Origin: Batillaria attramentaria
Lineage: Eukaryota > Mollusca > Gastropoda > Batillariidae
NCBI GenBank assembly: GCA_018292915.2
Contig: JACVVK020000154.1
Coordinates: 587,501-651,500, forward strand
Direction of reading: 5' to 3'
DNA length: 64,000 nucleotides
How positions within the stretch are numbered: position 1 is the first letter of the stretch; every line of letters begins with the position of its first letter. Below are positions 46,218 through 58,652 of this stretch, piece after piece. The translations under genes were made by a program, and so were the position numbers. Below the pieces are notes generated by a model. The model was not told where the DNA came from. It did no database searches and was given only the letters and a program-made list of their open reading frames with translations.

Positions 46218-47970
46218 ACGTACACAACATATCTGTAACTCACTAGCTTTATACGCTTCCTTGATAGCCTTGAGCTGATCGTTGGTTCGGGTACAGATAA
46301 TCTCCACCAGAACTTTTTCATCTGTACCCAGACCCTGCACATGCACATCAAAACAATTGACAAGCTGTATAAAATAAATCCTTGGTCAAGTAAGGAACAG
46401 TCAAGACGTCAGCAATTACGACATTTTTTTCTGTTCAACATGCCACTAAGATGTCACGCATGCATTTCAATGTTTATGTACCAGTAAACAAAAAAGAAGC
46501 ATGCAGTGGTGACTGCCTGGAGGTTTGAAGTCTTCAAGAAAAGACCTAGACTCCAGAGTGCAGTCCCTTTTCGGCGGGGCGTGAAAATGTGACTGCTTAC
46601 ACCCAGCGCCATTTTTAAAAATGGCAAAATTTTTTTTAGAAAAGCAGAGACTTGTGTGTCATATGATTCGATTTGAAACGAATTCTTGAATATCCAACCA
46701 CTTTTCGTTTGGGCAAAATCTTTGCCAGCGGACAATTATTGTTGCGCTTTGATGGCACTGTTTACGTGGTACACTGATCCAACAGGATGTGAGTAAACGG
46801 CAAGGGGGTTGCACTCTGACAGGCAAGGGTGTTGCACTCTACAGGCAAGTATTATTGCACGGTGCAGACGATCACGTACCTGCCTTGTGGTGGAATAAGA
46901 GACGATTACAAAAGCAAACACACCCGTGCTCTAGGACTGAATGTAATAATAGATCTGTCCATTCAGACAGAGACATGTTATGTATGCCTCTGATTCAGAA
47001 ACACGCCTACTTTCACTCTGAAGACAGCCTGCCATCACCTGCGCCACTGAGGATCCCTCTGGGTTCAAAGCTGGTCAAGGATGACATAGTGCGCGACCTT
47101 GTGTTTGAGAGCACCGAGACAATTTAGGGCCATCACGGTAGCGCAGTGAGCGCCATTTCCCCACCGTGCACAGAGGTACTTTCCACTGAAAGACTCTGTG
47201 CCCCAGAGAGTGGAAAAGACCAGAGGATAGTTGCCTCCCCCTGAACCGACAGCGCCACATTTTCTTTTTGGAGCTCCTAATTTCTTCTTTTTTTCAAACA
47301 TTTATCAACCTCATCTCTTACTTTCTGAAAGCTGAGAAAGTATCCCAAGATCTTACCGAAATAGCTTTGTGAAGCTGCTTGGCATCAAAATCAGCTGACC
47401 CCAGCAGACTCTCCACACACAATGTCTTGAAGTTTCCGCTCAGTTCACTCTTCAGCTCCTCAGCCAAGTCCTGGAAACAAAAACAGCAAGCAGAAAATAT
47501 GCAAAAATGAATGAAAAAAAAACCCTGCCCATTACAAAAGGAAAAGCGCATGGTTAAGTTTTATTATTAGGTATAGATGCAAGGATGGTTGGATTATTCA
47601 TACACGACATTTTGACAGGGTAGGTGGGTGTTTGGGAGTTTAATGTCTTTTTCCACCACATACGGGTGATATCAAAGACGGGGCAACGATGAAAAAGCCA
47701 GCACAATATTTGGCCCCGGCCGGGGTTCGAACTCACGACCCGAGCATTGGCAGTCCAACGCTCTACCATTTGGCTACCGCGGCTCCCCCATTTTGACAGC
47801 CTAAACCAATAGCTCACGATAATGTCATTGCAGTATGTCATCATGTCCTCACCAGTGAAATAATAATATGGTTGAGATGAAGTTTGGAGGGCCGCCAACA
47901 ATGTGCAATAATATATCTTTAGCATAATACTTACGGTGATTTCGTGCTGTGTGGAACACACACACCACAC

Positions 47971-48018
<48 letters not shown>

Positions 48019-49400
48019 CAACCCTACCCTAATCTCCTCACCTTTCCAAACATAGTCTTGTATGTGACAGCAATTTCTTTGCGCTGATCCTGAGATCGAT
48101 GACTGAGCACTTCTATAATGGCAGCTTCGTCAGTTCCTGCGCAAAAAACAAAAACGGCCGACCTGTAGTTACTGATGGAAACTGCAATAATGTACACTTT
48201 CTGGACCTAAATCTGAAAAGCGCCAAAAAACTGCATTAGTGTTCTCCATCTTCCTGTGCAACAACAACTTGCTGGTTATTAAGTCTGCATAAGCGTCAAA
48301 TTTTGTATAAAGGTCGCTTGAGCGACCAGTTAAATTTGACAATGGCTCCACAAAATTTGACTGTACCGTAACTAAACTTTGCATACTTGCATGATAAAGT
48401 CGTAATCTTGATGTGTTCAGGTGGAAATTACCAAATTGCAAGGTTGAAATAAGTACAGGAGATGTGTTCACGCAGGCACGTGCCGACCTACAGCCTCCCA
48501 TCACTTACCCCATCCCTTCATGGCTTTGCGCAGGGCCTCGCAGTCCTGCTCAGCATTGAACCCTTCAAAGGGCACGACTGTGGGATCCTCCTGAACAGGT
48601 TCTGACTCCATCTTCACATCCTCATCAAGCTCCTCCTCTGTCTTCATCTTCACCGCCTGCACAAAACCCTTGCCCGCTGGCAACAGAATAATGTCCAGTG
48701 TTAAAAGCACATCTTCTGACAGATTTTTTTTCTTCTTTTTTTTTTTTGCTGCCCCCAACTTTTTGCCAGCTCCAGTGGTGTTCCTCCCAGGTCGTGGGTG
48801 GAATCCATGGAGGGCTCAAAAGCTGGGGCAATTTTAATTATGCATGATGATGGAGATGAGGATGATTGTAAGATGATGCCATGGAGGGCCGTGTTGTTTG
48901 GGACTAGGTCGCCTTCCACGCTTCCTGTCATAGATATCCCAGCGTTAACCAGGCCCAGGAACTACAGCACCTGCAGTGCCAGCTGTGTAATCATCCACAT
49001 TGTAAGACGTGTCATACCAAGGGAACCCCGAAAGTTGCACCCGTGAAGTGGGTGAATCTTGGCTGTGTGGCAACTGCCTCCCCACTGGGCCCATAGCACA
49101 CCTGCTTTGGATAGGAGCCGACCAAGGTAGGAAATATCCTGCTTCTTCTGACAGATCTTGGCTCACAAATCGATTGGAGGTGTTTTGGTGATGTCTAGTA
49201 TTGCGTCACTTAGACACATTCACAGTTACATCAAAAAGACTTTATTCTCAAGTTTTACACACACTACCATGCAAAAAGCACACAACAGTACAAGACACAA
49301 TCAGGTGTACCCTGGCACCTCGGTGAAGACGCGACGTCCACTTGCAATTATAGCATACATAACTAAATTAGCATATTATGAGGCTTTTAATTAACAGCAC

Positions 49401-49438
<38 letters not shown>

Positions 49439-50827
49439 CTCCATTCATATACAGTACTCACATTTGGCAGCCATTTCTGGTGGGGGTCCTCCAGTAACAA
49501 GTGCCAGCAGCGTTCTCTGGTAGTCTCCAGATGTGTCGTCCTGTGGAACATACAAAGGTGGCAAGCACTGAAGCAAGACAGTCTGAACACAGGAGTTAGC
49601 ATATTAATGTCTGATGCAAAATGCACAGCAGTCCTGAAATTAGTTGTGTTCTCATAAGCACTCCCTGCTGCGGTTCACATTCGAAAAACAAAGGTACCCC
49701 AGCAACAGTGGCAGCTGAAGCATTTCAAGGGGCTGATGCTTACATTTTTATGCTCACAAATCGTTCTGAGCTGTTTTCATGGGACCTATCATCACACCAC
49801 TAAGACACCTGAACAATGACAGCATCTGTAAAGCTGGCACTGAGCCACCTGAAGCATACTTAATGACGAGGCGACCACACTGAGCGCTGCAGCAGTGTAA
49901 CAGCTGTCATAGAATTTGATGTTCGATCACTCACACAAAGCGTAAACAACATTGTATTCACTATTGCATAAAGTGCTGTACTAATCATCAAGATAAAGAT
50001 TTTGAGCATACGGTGTGCAAAACTGTTCCAAAATGTAAGTTTGCTTAGCAAAGAAAAAAAAAAAGTTTGCTTAGCAAAGATAGAATTAGCCCGTTCAAGT
50101 GAAAGCCGGCTAACTTTGCATACTTACACTGTTTCACAGACTCACAGACTGACTGACTACTAACACACAGGAATAATAAAGCTGACTATCTTTGCATACT
50201 GACCGTGATGTACTGTTCCAGTGTCTGCCCTGTCAGCTTCTCGAACTCTTCCTTGATGTTGGCCAGGTCAATTTCACAACGACTGACAATCACCCGTATC
50301 AATGTGTCGTCATCTGTTCCCACACCTTTCATCGTCTTTTGCAGCTGCCGGGCGAAGTGGCCAAACTTGTTTTGCACACACCGCACTGCACAAAAATTTC
50401 ACTCACATTTTAAAAAAATGTTTTCAATAATAACTTGAGCGAGGGGTTAGCTGCTGCAGCTGAAATAATGCATGAAATGATGAAATAATGAACTGTAAAA
50501 TTAACACATGGGCATGCAACCATGAAAAAAAAAAGGAAAAGAAAAGGTAGACTTCCTCCAAGAAAGAAAATGGGATCTTTATATTCAAAGGCAAAACAAC
50601 ACTATCAGCGAATCTCCATCTGAATTATGACCCAATTCAGTGAAGCAAAATCCCCGACCAACCAAGTTTCTGCCCACAGCGGTTTTTGAACCTGGTACCT
50701 CAGGTTCAAGAAGGCTGTGCTTTAACCACAGGTCAAATCCCCTTGTGACTTCAATTAGATGTACTGTATCCTGTGTGGTGGCTTCAATTAGACTATATCC
50801 TGTGTGTGACTTCAGTTAGACTGTATC

Positions 50828-50863
<36 letters not shown>

Positions 50864-53800
50864 CTTCAATTACACTGTATCCTCTGTGTGTGCGTGCATG
50901 CCTGCGTGCCTACCTGCCTGTCTCTCTCTCTCTCTCTCAATGCACCTTAATGCACAGCTGGGTGAATATGTTGTTGCAGTTCTTTTTGTAACGGCCTATG
51001 GCCAAAACAACAAATAACACACAGAGAAAACCCTACTGAATTGAATTTCAATGAGACTGATCTAACGAAGACAGCAGCTGCAGCTCACCAATAGTTTTCA
51101 TTCCACTCAGCAAGTCACCGGACAGCTCGCTCTTCAGTGCCTCCTCTATATCCTTTTTGGAAATCTTCTTGTACTCTTCAAACGTCGCGCGAAGCTGTGG
51201 GTAGCTGCGCGAGACCAGAATGACGTTGAAGCGAGATTCGTCAGTCCCCCATTTTCCTTCTCCGGCTTCGTACAGAGCCTTGGCGTCCTGGTGCGCTTTG
51301 TTGCGATCGACTTCCTTGCTGTCGCTGCGATTGGCTTGTACCAGGCCCACCAGAAGCTTCTTGAAGTCGCCGGATGTGTCACCGATGATGTCTTTCTCCA
51401 GCTCCTTGCCATATTCTGGTGACGAACAAAGCAGTGAATCATCACAGGGTTTACAGATTCTGGCATGGAACTTTGGCACTCAATTTTGTGAAATAGCTCA
51501 AAGGATTTTGCTGAAAGGAAAACTTTTGTTTCAAAATCCATTGGGTGGGGTGGGTGGTGGGGCCGCGATAAAAAGCAAAAAATATTGTCAGTCTGTACAT
51601 ATATACCATCATCTGGAATGTGGAATCTGTGAACACAACACCAAGTAATCCTCCTCAGCTCAACAGGTCTACAGACCCTGCAATGAATCCATGAAACTTA
51701 CTTTCTTTGTAGACACGCTTGACTTCCTGCAGCTGTGCGTTGGAGCGTGTACACAGCACCTCGATCAGGACATCCTCATCGGTGCCCAAGCCCTTACAAA
51801 AAAGAAATAATACATTATTTTATCCATACACTTTTGAGTTCCGAAAAGTAATCAATGCGTTGAAGTAATACCACTGTTGACGATTATACCGAACAGCAGC
51901 GGTCCCTATAATGTGAAGCATGAAGCCACAGCAGTGGTGGGTACACTGTAGGGATGTGCCGATTAATCGAAAACCGGAAAAAAATCAATTTAGTTTTTGG
52001 ACGATTCAATAAACTGTTTCGACGCTCGAATCGCGATTCACTCGGCAACTTCCCGAACCTTTTCGGAACTTGCCGAAGTTGTAAAAGGGGCATAACTCTT
52101 GTCGCTATCGACTGAAAAATGGCAAAACAACTTCAACAACGTGAACGTCTCGTCCAAAATCCGAGAGGGAAATCAGCAGTCTGGAAAAGTTTCTTTGTGA
52201 AAGAAGTTGGCGGAACAATTCTGACAGATGGAGCCACTGAAGCTTACTCGGGGTTGCCTCCCCTCATAGGTCACCAGGTTCGCGGTAAATCGCCGAAAAA
52301 AAAACGGTTTCGTCGTGAAATCGCAATTCGAAAACCGATTCGGCCCACCCGAATCGGAACATCCCTAGTACACTGGCTAGTGGGAAGTACTACAGATAGT
52401 AGGGGCAACAGCTTATTGCAGTATTTTACGTTTGAAAATGAGTAATATCACCAAGTAGTGTACACTGCTTTTCTACCATTTGCAAGCAAATCTTCACATC
52501 AATTTTTGGGGGAAAAGGGAAAGAGGGGGCAACAGCGATGACTCAGCGATCAGTGGCCTGCCTACCCGCAATAGTATCAGCAGAGTTGGCAAAATCAAAT
52601 GCTGAATTTAGTCAGTCTTTCACGTCTGACTGCATAGTAAAACAAATGCTTCAGGAAAATAGCCCACATAGCACGGGATGCAGAGCCAGGCTCGGTCTGA
52701 AATCGTGCAATTTCACGCGTGTTCATGAGCAAAACGGGAAACGGCAACAGTGGTATTCCCACAGGAGCTAATACTATTCACTACAATGTGCTTTGGCATG
52801 TCAAATCAGTTAAAAATTTAACTTCAAAGAGTATAAAAAAATAGGAACACAATTATGCTGATCAGTTGTAGTTCCATTCTTCTCCCCAAAGACTATGTTG
52901 AATGGAAGGTGATCTGCATGAAGTATTTCAAACCTGATTTTCTGTGGAACATACCTTGATAGCTTTGTGGCATTGATATGCATCAAATTCAGCAGGAGCC
53001 ATGCAGAGACTTTTCAGCACCTCACAGAAATTGCCACTTGTATCTCCCTTGATGTCATCTATCAGGTCCTAGGTAACAAAGCAGATAGAATATTCATTAC
53101 AAATTCTACATTACTTATTCAATGGCACTACACACACTACACAAAATTCCACCACATTTGTACATTGGATACGCTGGATGCTCACATACTCTGCTGCAAA
53201 TTCTGCTGTTTGAGAGAATTTTGAACTTGACCTGTGCTACAGTGTTGAAACAGGTGCATTTGCCAGCAAACTATTTTTAAAAAAACAACAACAAACAAAC
53301 ACAAAAGAAACAAACAAACATCCAAGGATGCTTGTGGGTTTCCAACATAGAATGACTACCCAGGAATATAACAACAAAACAAAAACAAACTGCATTGCAG
53401 GTAGAAAGGAATACGTGGTACATTTTACATAGCATACTCCGTGCATGTCTTATGCATAAAAATATATGTATATCGTCGCTGATATATGAGAATGTGCTAA
53501 CTGACATTTTCATACTTTTGAGAAATTCAATAAAAACGTTTGAAAAAAATCATACATGTGTCACTTAGGCTCTTATCATACATGTGTTTTCCATCATGTT
53601 CCTATGCTCAGTTTGATTCGCGGATTTGTCAGAAAGTGCGGCAAATTTTTAAAGACCCGGGAGTGCCAAAAACAGGTTTCGCGCCAAAATGTCAGTTAGC
53701 ACATTCTCATATACCAGCGACGATATATATCTGACATCCTACCTTGCCAAACATTGTTTTGTACGCAGCACAGATTTCCATGCGCTGTGGGTTGGAACGG

Positions 53801-56414
53801 TATGCCAGCACATTTATAAGAGCATCTTCGTCTGTGCCTGTGAACAGTAAAACGCAAAAGTCAGTGACGTGAGTATAAATACACCACGGTCCACAGTTTC
53901 TAAAAATGAATCGACTGGGGTACCAAATCTATCAGACTTCTGCTTCACTTTAAAATCTTTCAAGTTTGCACATGGCTTCTGCCAAACAGGAACAGGCAAC
54001 CATAGTCTTGGCGAAATCTCAGACACTTTGCATCGCCTTGTACTGAATGTGACGAATAATGTATATTTTTTAATGTGCGGTTATTACTTTAATAGCTATT
54101 CTAAATGATACATATCATTAATACTGAGATTGTTTTATGTGATATTCAATTCATAGAAATCGTCATCCTAATTGTAGTGTGTATTGTGCATTATTTTATG
54201 TGTATCTTTATTTTATGTGTATTATCGACTTGTTTCTTATGCCCACCAGACTGAATTTCCCCCTTGGGATAGTAAAGATAGATTTTATTTCATTTGATCT
54301 GATCAGCCAACAGATTGAACAAAACTCACCAGACTGAATTTCCCCCTTGGGATAGTAAAGATAGATTTTATTTCATTTGATCTGATCAGCCAACAGATTG
54401 AACAAAACTCACCAGACTGAATTTCCCCCTTGGGATAGTAAAGATAGATTTTATTTCATTTGATCTGATCAGCCAACAGATTGAACAAAACTCACCAGAC
54501 TGAATTTCCCCCTTGGGATAGTAAAGATAGATTTTATTTCATTTGATCTGATCAGCCAACAGATTGAACAAAACTCACCAGACTGAATTTCCCCCTTGGG
54601 ATAGTAAAGATAGATTTTATTTCATTTGATCTGATCAGCCAACAGATTGAACAAAACTCACCAGACTGAATTTCCCCCTTGGGATAGTAAAGATAGATTT
54701 TATTTCATTTGATCTGATCAGCCAACAGATTGAACAAAACTCACCAGACTGAATTTCCCCCTTGGGATAGTAAAGATAGATTTTATTTCATTTGATCTGA
54801 TCAGCCAACAGATTGAACAAAACTCACCAGACTGAATTTCCCCCTTGGGATAGTAAAGATAGATTTTATTTCATTTGATCTGATCAGCCAACAGATTGAA
54901 CAAAACTCACCAGACTGAATTTCCCCCTTGGGATAGTAAAGATAGATTTTATTTCATTTGATCTGATCAGCCAACAGATTGAACAAAACTCACCAGACTG
55001 AATTTCCCCCTTGGGATAGTAAAGATAGATTTTATTTCATTTGATCTGATCAGCCAACAGATTGAACAAAACTCACCAGACTGAATTTCCCCCTTGGGAT
55101 AGTAAAGATAGATTTTATTTCATTTGATCTGATCAGCCAACAGATTGAACAAAACTCACCAGACTGAATTTCCCCCTTGGGATAGTAAAGATAGATTTTA
55201 TTTCATTTGATCTGATCAGCCAACAGATTGAACAAAACTCACCAGACTGAATTTCCCCCTTGGGATAGTAAAGATAGATTTTATTTCATTTGATCTGATC
55301 AGCCAACAGATTGAACAAAACTCACCAGACTGAATTTCCCCCTTGGGATAGTAAAGATAGATTTTATTTCATTTGATCTGATCAGCCAACAGATTGAACA
55401 AAACTCACCAGATTGAATTTCCCCCTTGGGATAGTAAAGATAGATTTTATTTCATTTGATCTGATCAGCCAACAGATTGAACAAAACTCACCAGACTGAA
55501 TTTCCCCCTTGGGATAGTAAAGATAGATTTTATTTCATTTGATCTGATCAGCCAACAGATTGAACAAAACTCACCAGACTGAATTTCCCCCTTGGGATAG
55601 TAAAGATAGATTTTATTTCATTTGATCTGATCAGCCAACAGATTGAACAAAACTCACCAGACTGAATTTCCCCCTTGGGATAGTAAAGATAGATTTTATT
55701 TCATTTGATCTGATCAGCCAACAGATTGAACAAAACTCACCAGATTGAATTTCCCCCTTGGGATAGTAAAGATAGATTTTATTTCATTTGATCTGATCAG
55801 CCAACAGATTGAACAAAACTCACCAGACTGAATTTCCCCCTTGGGATAGTAAAGATAGATTTTATTTCATTTGATCTGATCAGCCAACAGATTGAACAAA
55901 ACTCACCAGACTGAATTTCCCCCTTGGGATAGTAAAGATAGATTTTATTTCATTTGATCTGATCAGCCAACAGATTGAACAAAACTCACCAGACTGAATT
56001 TCCCCCTTGGGATAGTAAAGATAGATTTTATTTCATTTGATCTGATCAGCCAACAGATTGAACAAAACTCACCAGACTGAATTTCCCCCTTGGGATAGTA
56101 AAGATAGATTTTATTTCATTTGATCTGATCAGCCAACAGATTGAACAAAACTCACCAGACTGAATTTCCCCCTTGGGATAGTAAAGATAGATTTTATTTC
56201 ATTTGATCTGATCAGCCAACAGATTGAACAAAACTCACCAGACTGAATTTCCCGCTTGGGATAGTAAAGATAGATTTTATTTCATTTGATCTGATCAGCC
56301 AACAGATTGAACAAAACTTTCAAAGATCAACATTTTCACTCAAATCAGTTTTTTTTTTTTTTTTTTTTAAGTGCACCCAACAAGAGTCATCTGGTAAAAC
56401 AAACATTGTTGAGA

Positions 56415-56451
<37 letters not shown>

Positions 56452-57859
56452 AATACAATGCACTAACCGAGGCCCTTGATAGCTCCATGCAGAACCTCAG
56501 CATCTTGCTCTGCATTGAAGTTTGCATACGGCTCCACTGTTCCCTTTTGCTGTAAACACAAACACACAGCAGGACATTTATATACAATGTATTTATATTA
56601 TTTTGAAGGATAAAATTTCCTCACTAAATGAAATCACCACAATGAAAAGTGTCAACAGTTCAAAATTTACATGTAACAATTATGTTCTTTTTTAAGCTCT
56701 TCTAATGTTCTGTGCTTTATGCCATAATTTTGTTCTAATTATTGCATAGATTACAGGTCACCTTTGGTAGAACACAGTCTTGGAAAGTCCACACAGTGCG
56801 ACTATGATAAACTTTTTAGCATTACAGTATTAAGAACATTCACTGATATGACTTTAGAGAAGGCGTCTGTATCTTGGGAGCTGAAACTCTGACCACACCA
56901 TTACTGATTTTCAAGCACAACCAGTTTGTCCTGCAGGTGAACTGTATAGGGCGTTTAATTTTTTTTCCATTAACATCAGTACACTGTGGAGTTTTTGTGT
57001 GTGTGTTTTTTTTTAATAAAACTCAAAACTGAGTTTGGCCCATACACAATGTACAGTTCACGCTGAAGGATTGGACAAACAAATACAGTGAAGTTTGGTT
57101 AACAAACACAACGACACTGCTGACTCATCTCATTATCACCTTCACTTACATTCAAGTTCTCTGTTTCCATCTCATAGTAAGGGTCTTTCTTTGGGGCAGG
57201 TTTTTCTTTTTTTGGTGGTTTCTTCTCCGTGTCAGACGCCTTCTTTTCAGGCTCTTTCTTCTTTCCTGTAGGGGGCTTGGTATTTTTCTTCACAGATCCA
57301 CCTGAGGCAAAGTCAGATAGACTGAGTGAGAGTCTATGATTCAAGGTACATGTAACGTTAAGTATTGCAAACTTGAACAAGTGTGTTTCAAATTTTACAT
57401 GATGGTGGCTACTTGGAATGGGTATCCACACTGAATGATCCTGTGTACGCTGTGGGTGTGATTGTGGATCTCTCTCATGGGTGTGCATTCAGAATGAATG
57501 GGTGTGCGCACTGGGTATTACAGTGGATATTTAGTTGCAGTGGGTGTGCACACTAAGTGAATTGGTGTGCTCCGTGGGTGTGAAGGCTAATATTTGCAAT
57601 GGGAGTGCAATCAGAATGAAAAAGTGCGTGTCTCGTGTGTGTAATTTGATGATTATTTGCAGTGGGGGTGCACACATAATGAATGGGTGTGCTCCATGGG
57701 TGAGGGTGAGAATGCTTGAAGTGGGTGTGCATGCAAAGTGAATGGGTGTGCTCCGAGGGTGTGAAGGCAGATATTTGCCACATAAGGGTGGATACTTGTT
57801 TGCAGTGGGTGTGCACAAAGAATGAATGGGTGTGTGTCATGGGTGTGAAGTGGAATGCC

Positions 57860-57901
<42 letters not shown>

Positions 57902-58590
57902 ACATGAAGACAGTGGATGTACAGCATGGAGATGGATGCTAGCACTGGGCGTGCAACTGGAGTGAATGGGTGTTTACCAGAAACCAGAAAGCAACTCTAA
58001 ATTGTTTGCACTACTTACGTGGTACTCCTGGCTTGGCCATGAGAAGACTGATTCGGTAACCATCTCCCTCATCCTGGAACTTTGCTTCCAGCATCTGGAG
58101 GAGGAAATGGAGAGAAGCTCATCTTGCTAACATTTCTTTTTGTGTGTGTGTTTTTGATGTTTGTTTTTTTTTGTTTGTTTTTTGTTTTTGTTTTTTTTTG
58201 GGGGGGGTTGTTTTTCAATTCATCTTTATTGTCCCATAAATGGGAAAATATGCCTGCTGCTTACCCAAACGATGACTGCAGAAGGGTCTAACAGGCAGTG
58301 CGTCGGATATAGCCACTGCACTATTGAACAGCCATCACTGCTGTCATTGTGATGAAATATGGGTTTGAGCTCCTGATACGTGATACCGGATTTTCTAGGC
58401 TACCAGGCTGCTCATCAGGGGTTTCTCTCGGGGTTATCTGGCTTTCCTCCCCCAGCAAAATTGAATTCTTGGATAGATATTGGGTGGCACTGCACCACGG
58501 CGACGCGCTTCCCCCAGGGGAAGCAGCCCAAATTTCCCAACAGGGATAATAAAAACAGCAACAACAAAAATTGTTTAAAGCACACGTGCA

Positions 58591-58652
<62 letters not shown>

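Larger units (their letters stand above)
44110..48676 (-). other. Annexin repeats 5-8 (second tetrad)
   Basis: Exons: 48509-48676, 48042-48136, 47357-47470, 46244-46334, 45797-45934, 45266-45454, 44413-44594, 44110-44190. The first exon holds the acidic inter-tetrad linker [19 protein letters not shown] and then [19 protein letters not shown]. Motifs: [72 protein letters not shown]. Repeat 7 is split between 45797 and 45454, whereas the matching exon of the first tetrad (51089-51415) is undivided: 138 plus 189 equals 327. The gene ends [10 protein letters not shown] then TAG, unless the AAAT|GTAAGT at 44124/44123 is used as a donor. Confidence 0.9.
49462..56549 (-). other. Annexin repeats 1-4 (first tetrad)
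   Basis: Exons: 56468-56549, 53743-53837, 52955-53068, 51702-51792, 51089-51415, 50204-50385, 49462-49540. Repeat 1 has [20 protein letters not shown], repeat 2 [17 protein letters not shown], repeat 3 [20 protein letters not shown], repeat 4 [19 protein letters not shown]. Each is followed by the acidic residue that completes the type 2 calcium site (GDTSG, GDTSG, SELSG, DDTSG). Exon lengths 95, 114, 91 and 182 recur exactly in the second tetrad. The linker PPPEMAAK joins in phase to the exon at 48676. Confidence 0.92.

Noticed and set aside
46736..47301. Additional gene between annexin exons
   Set aside because: Short frames on both strands lack family motifs, and the interval is bounded by annexin exons 46334 and 47357. 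Treated as intron.
54244..56318. CRISPR-like array
   Set aside because: Units are 83 bp and identical throughout with no variable spacers, and the context is an intron of an animal gene. It is a satellite.
57099..57150. Upstream CHB gene ending in read-through of exon 57150-57301
   Set aside because: A stop occurs at 57099-57101, but the exon has a perfect GTAAGT donor, no nearby poly(A) signal on that strand was seen, and the phase fits the annexin exon.
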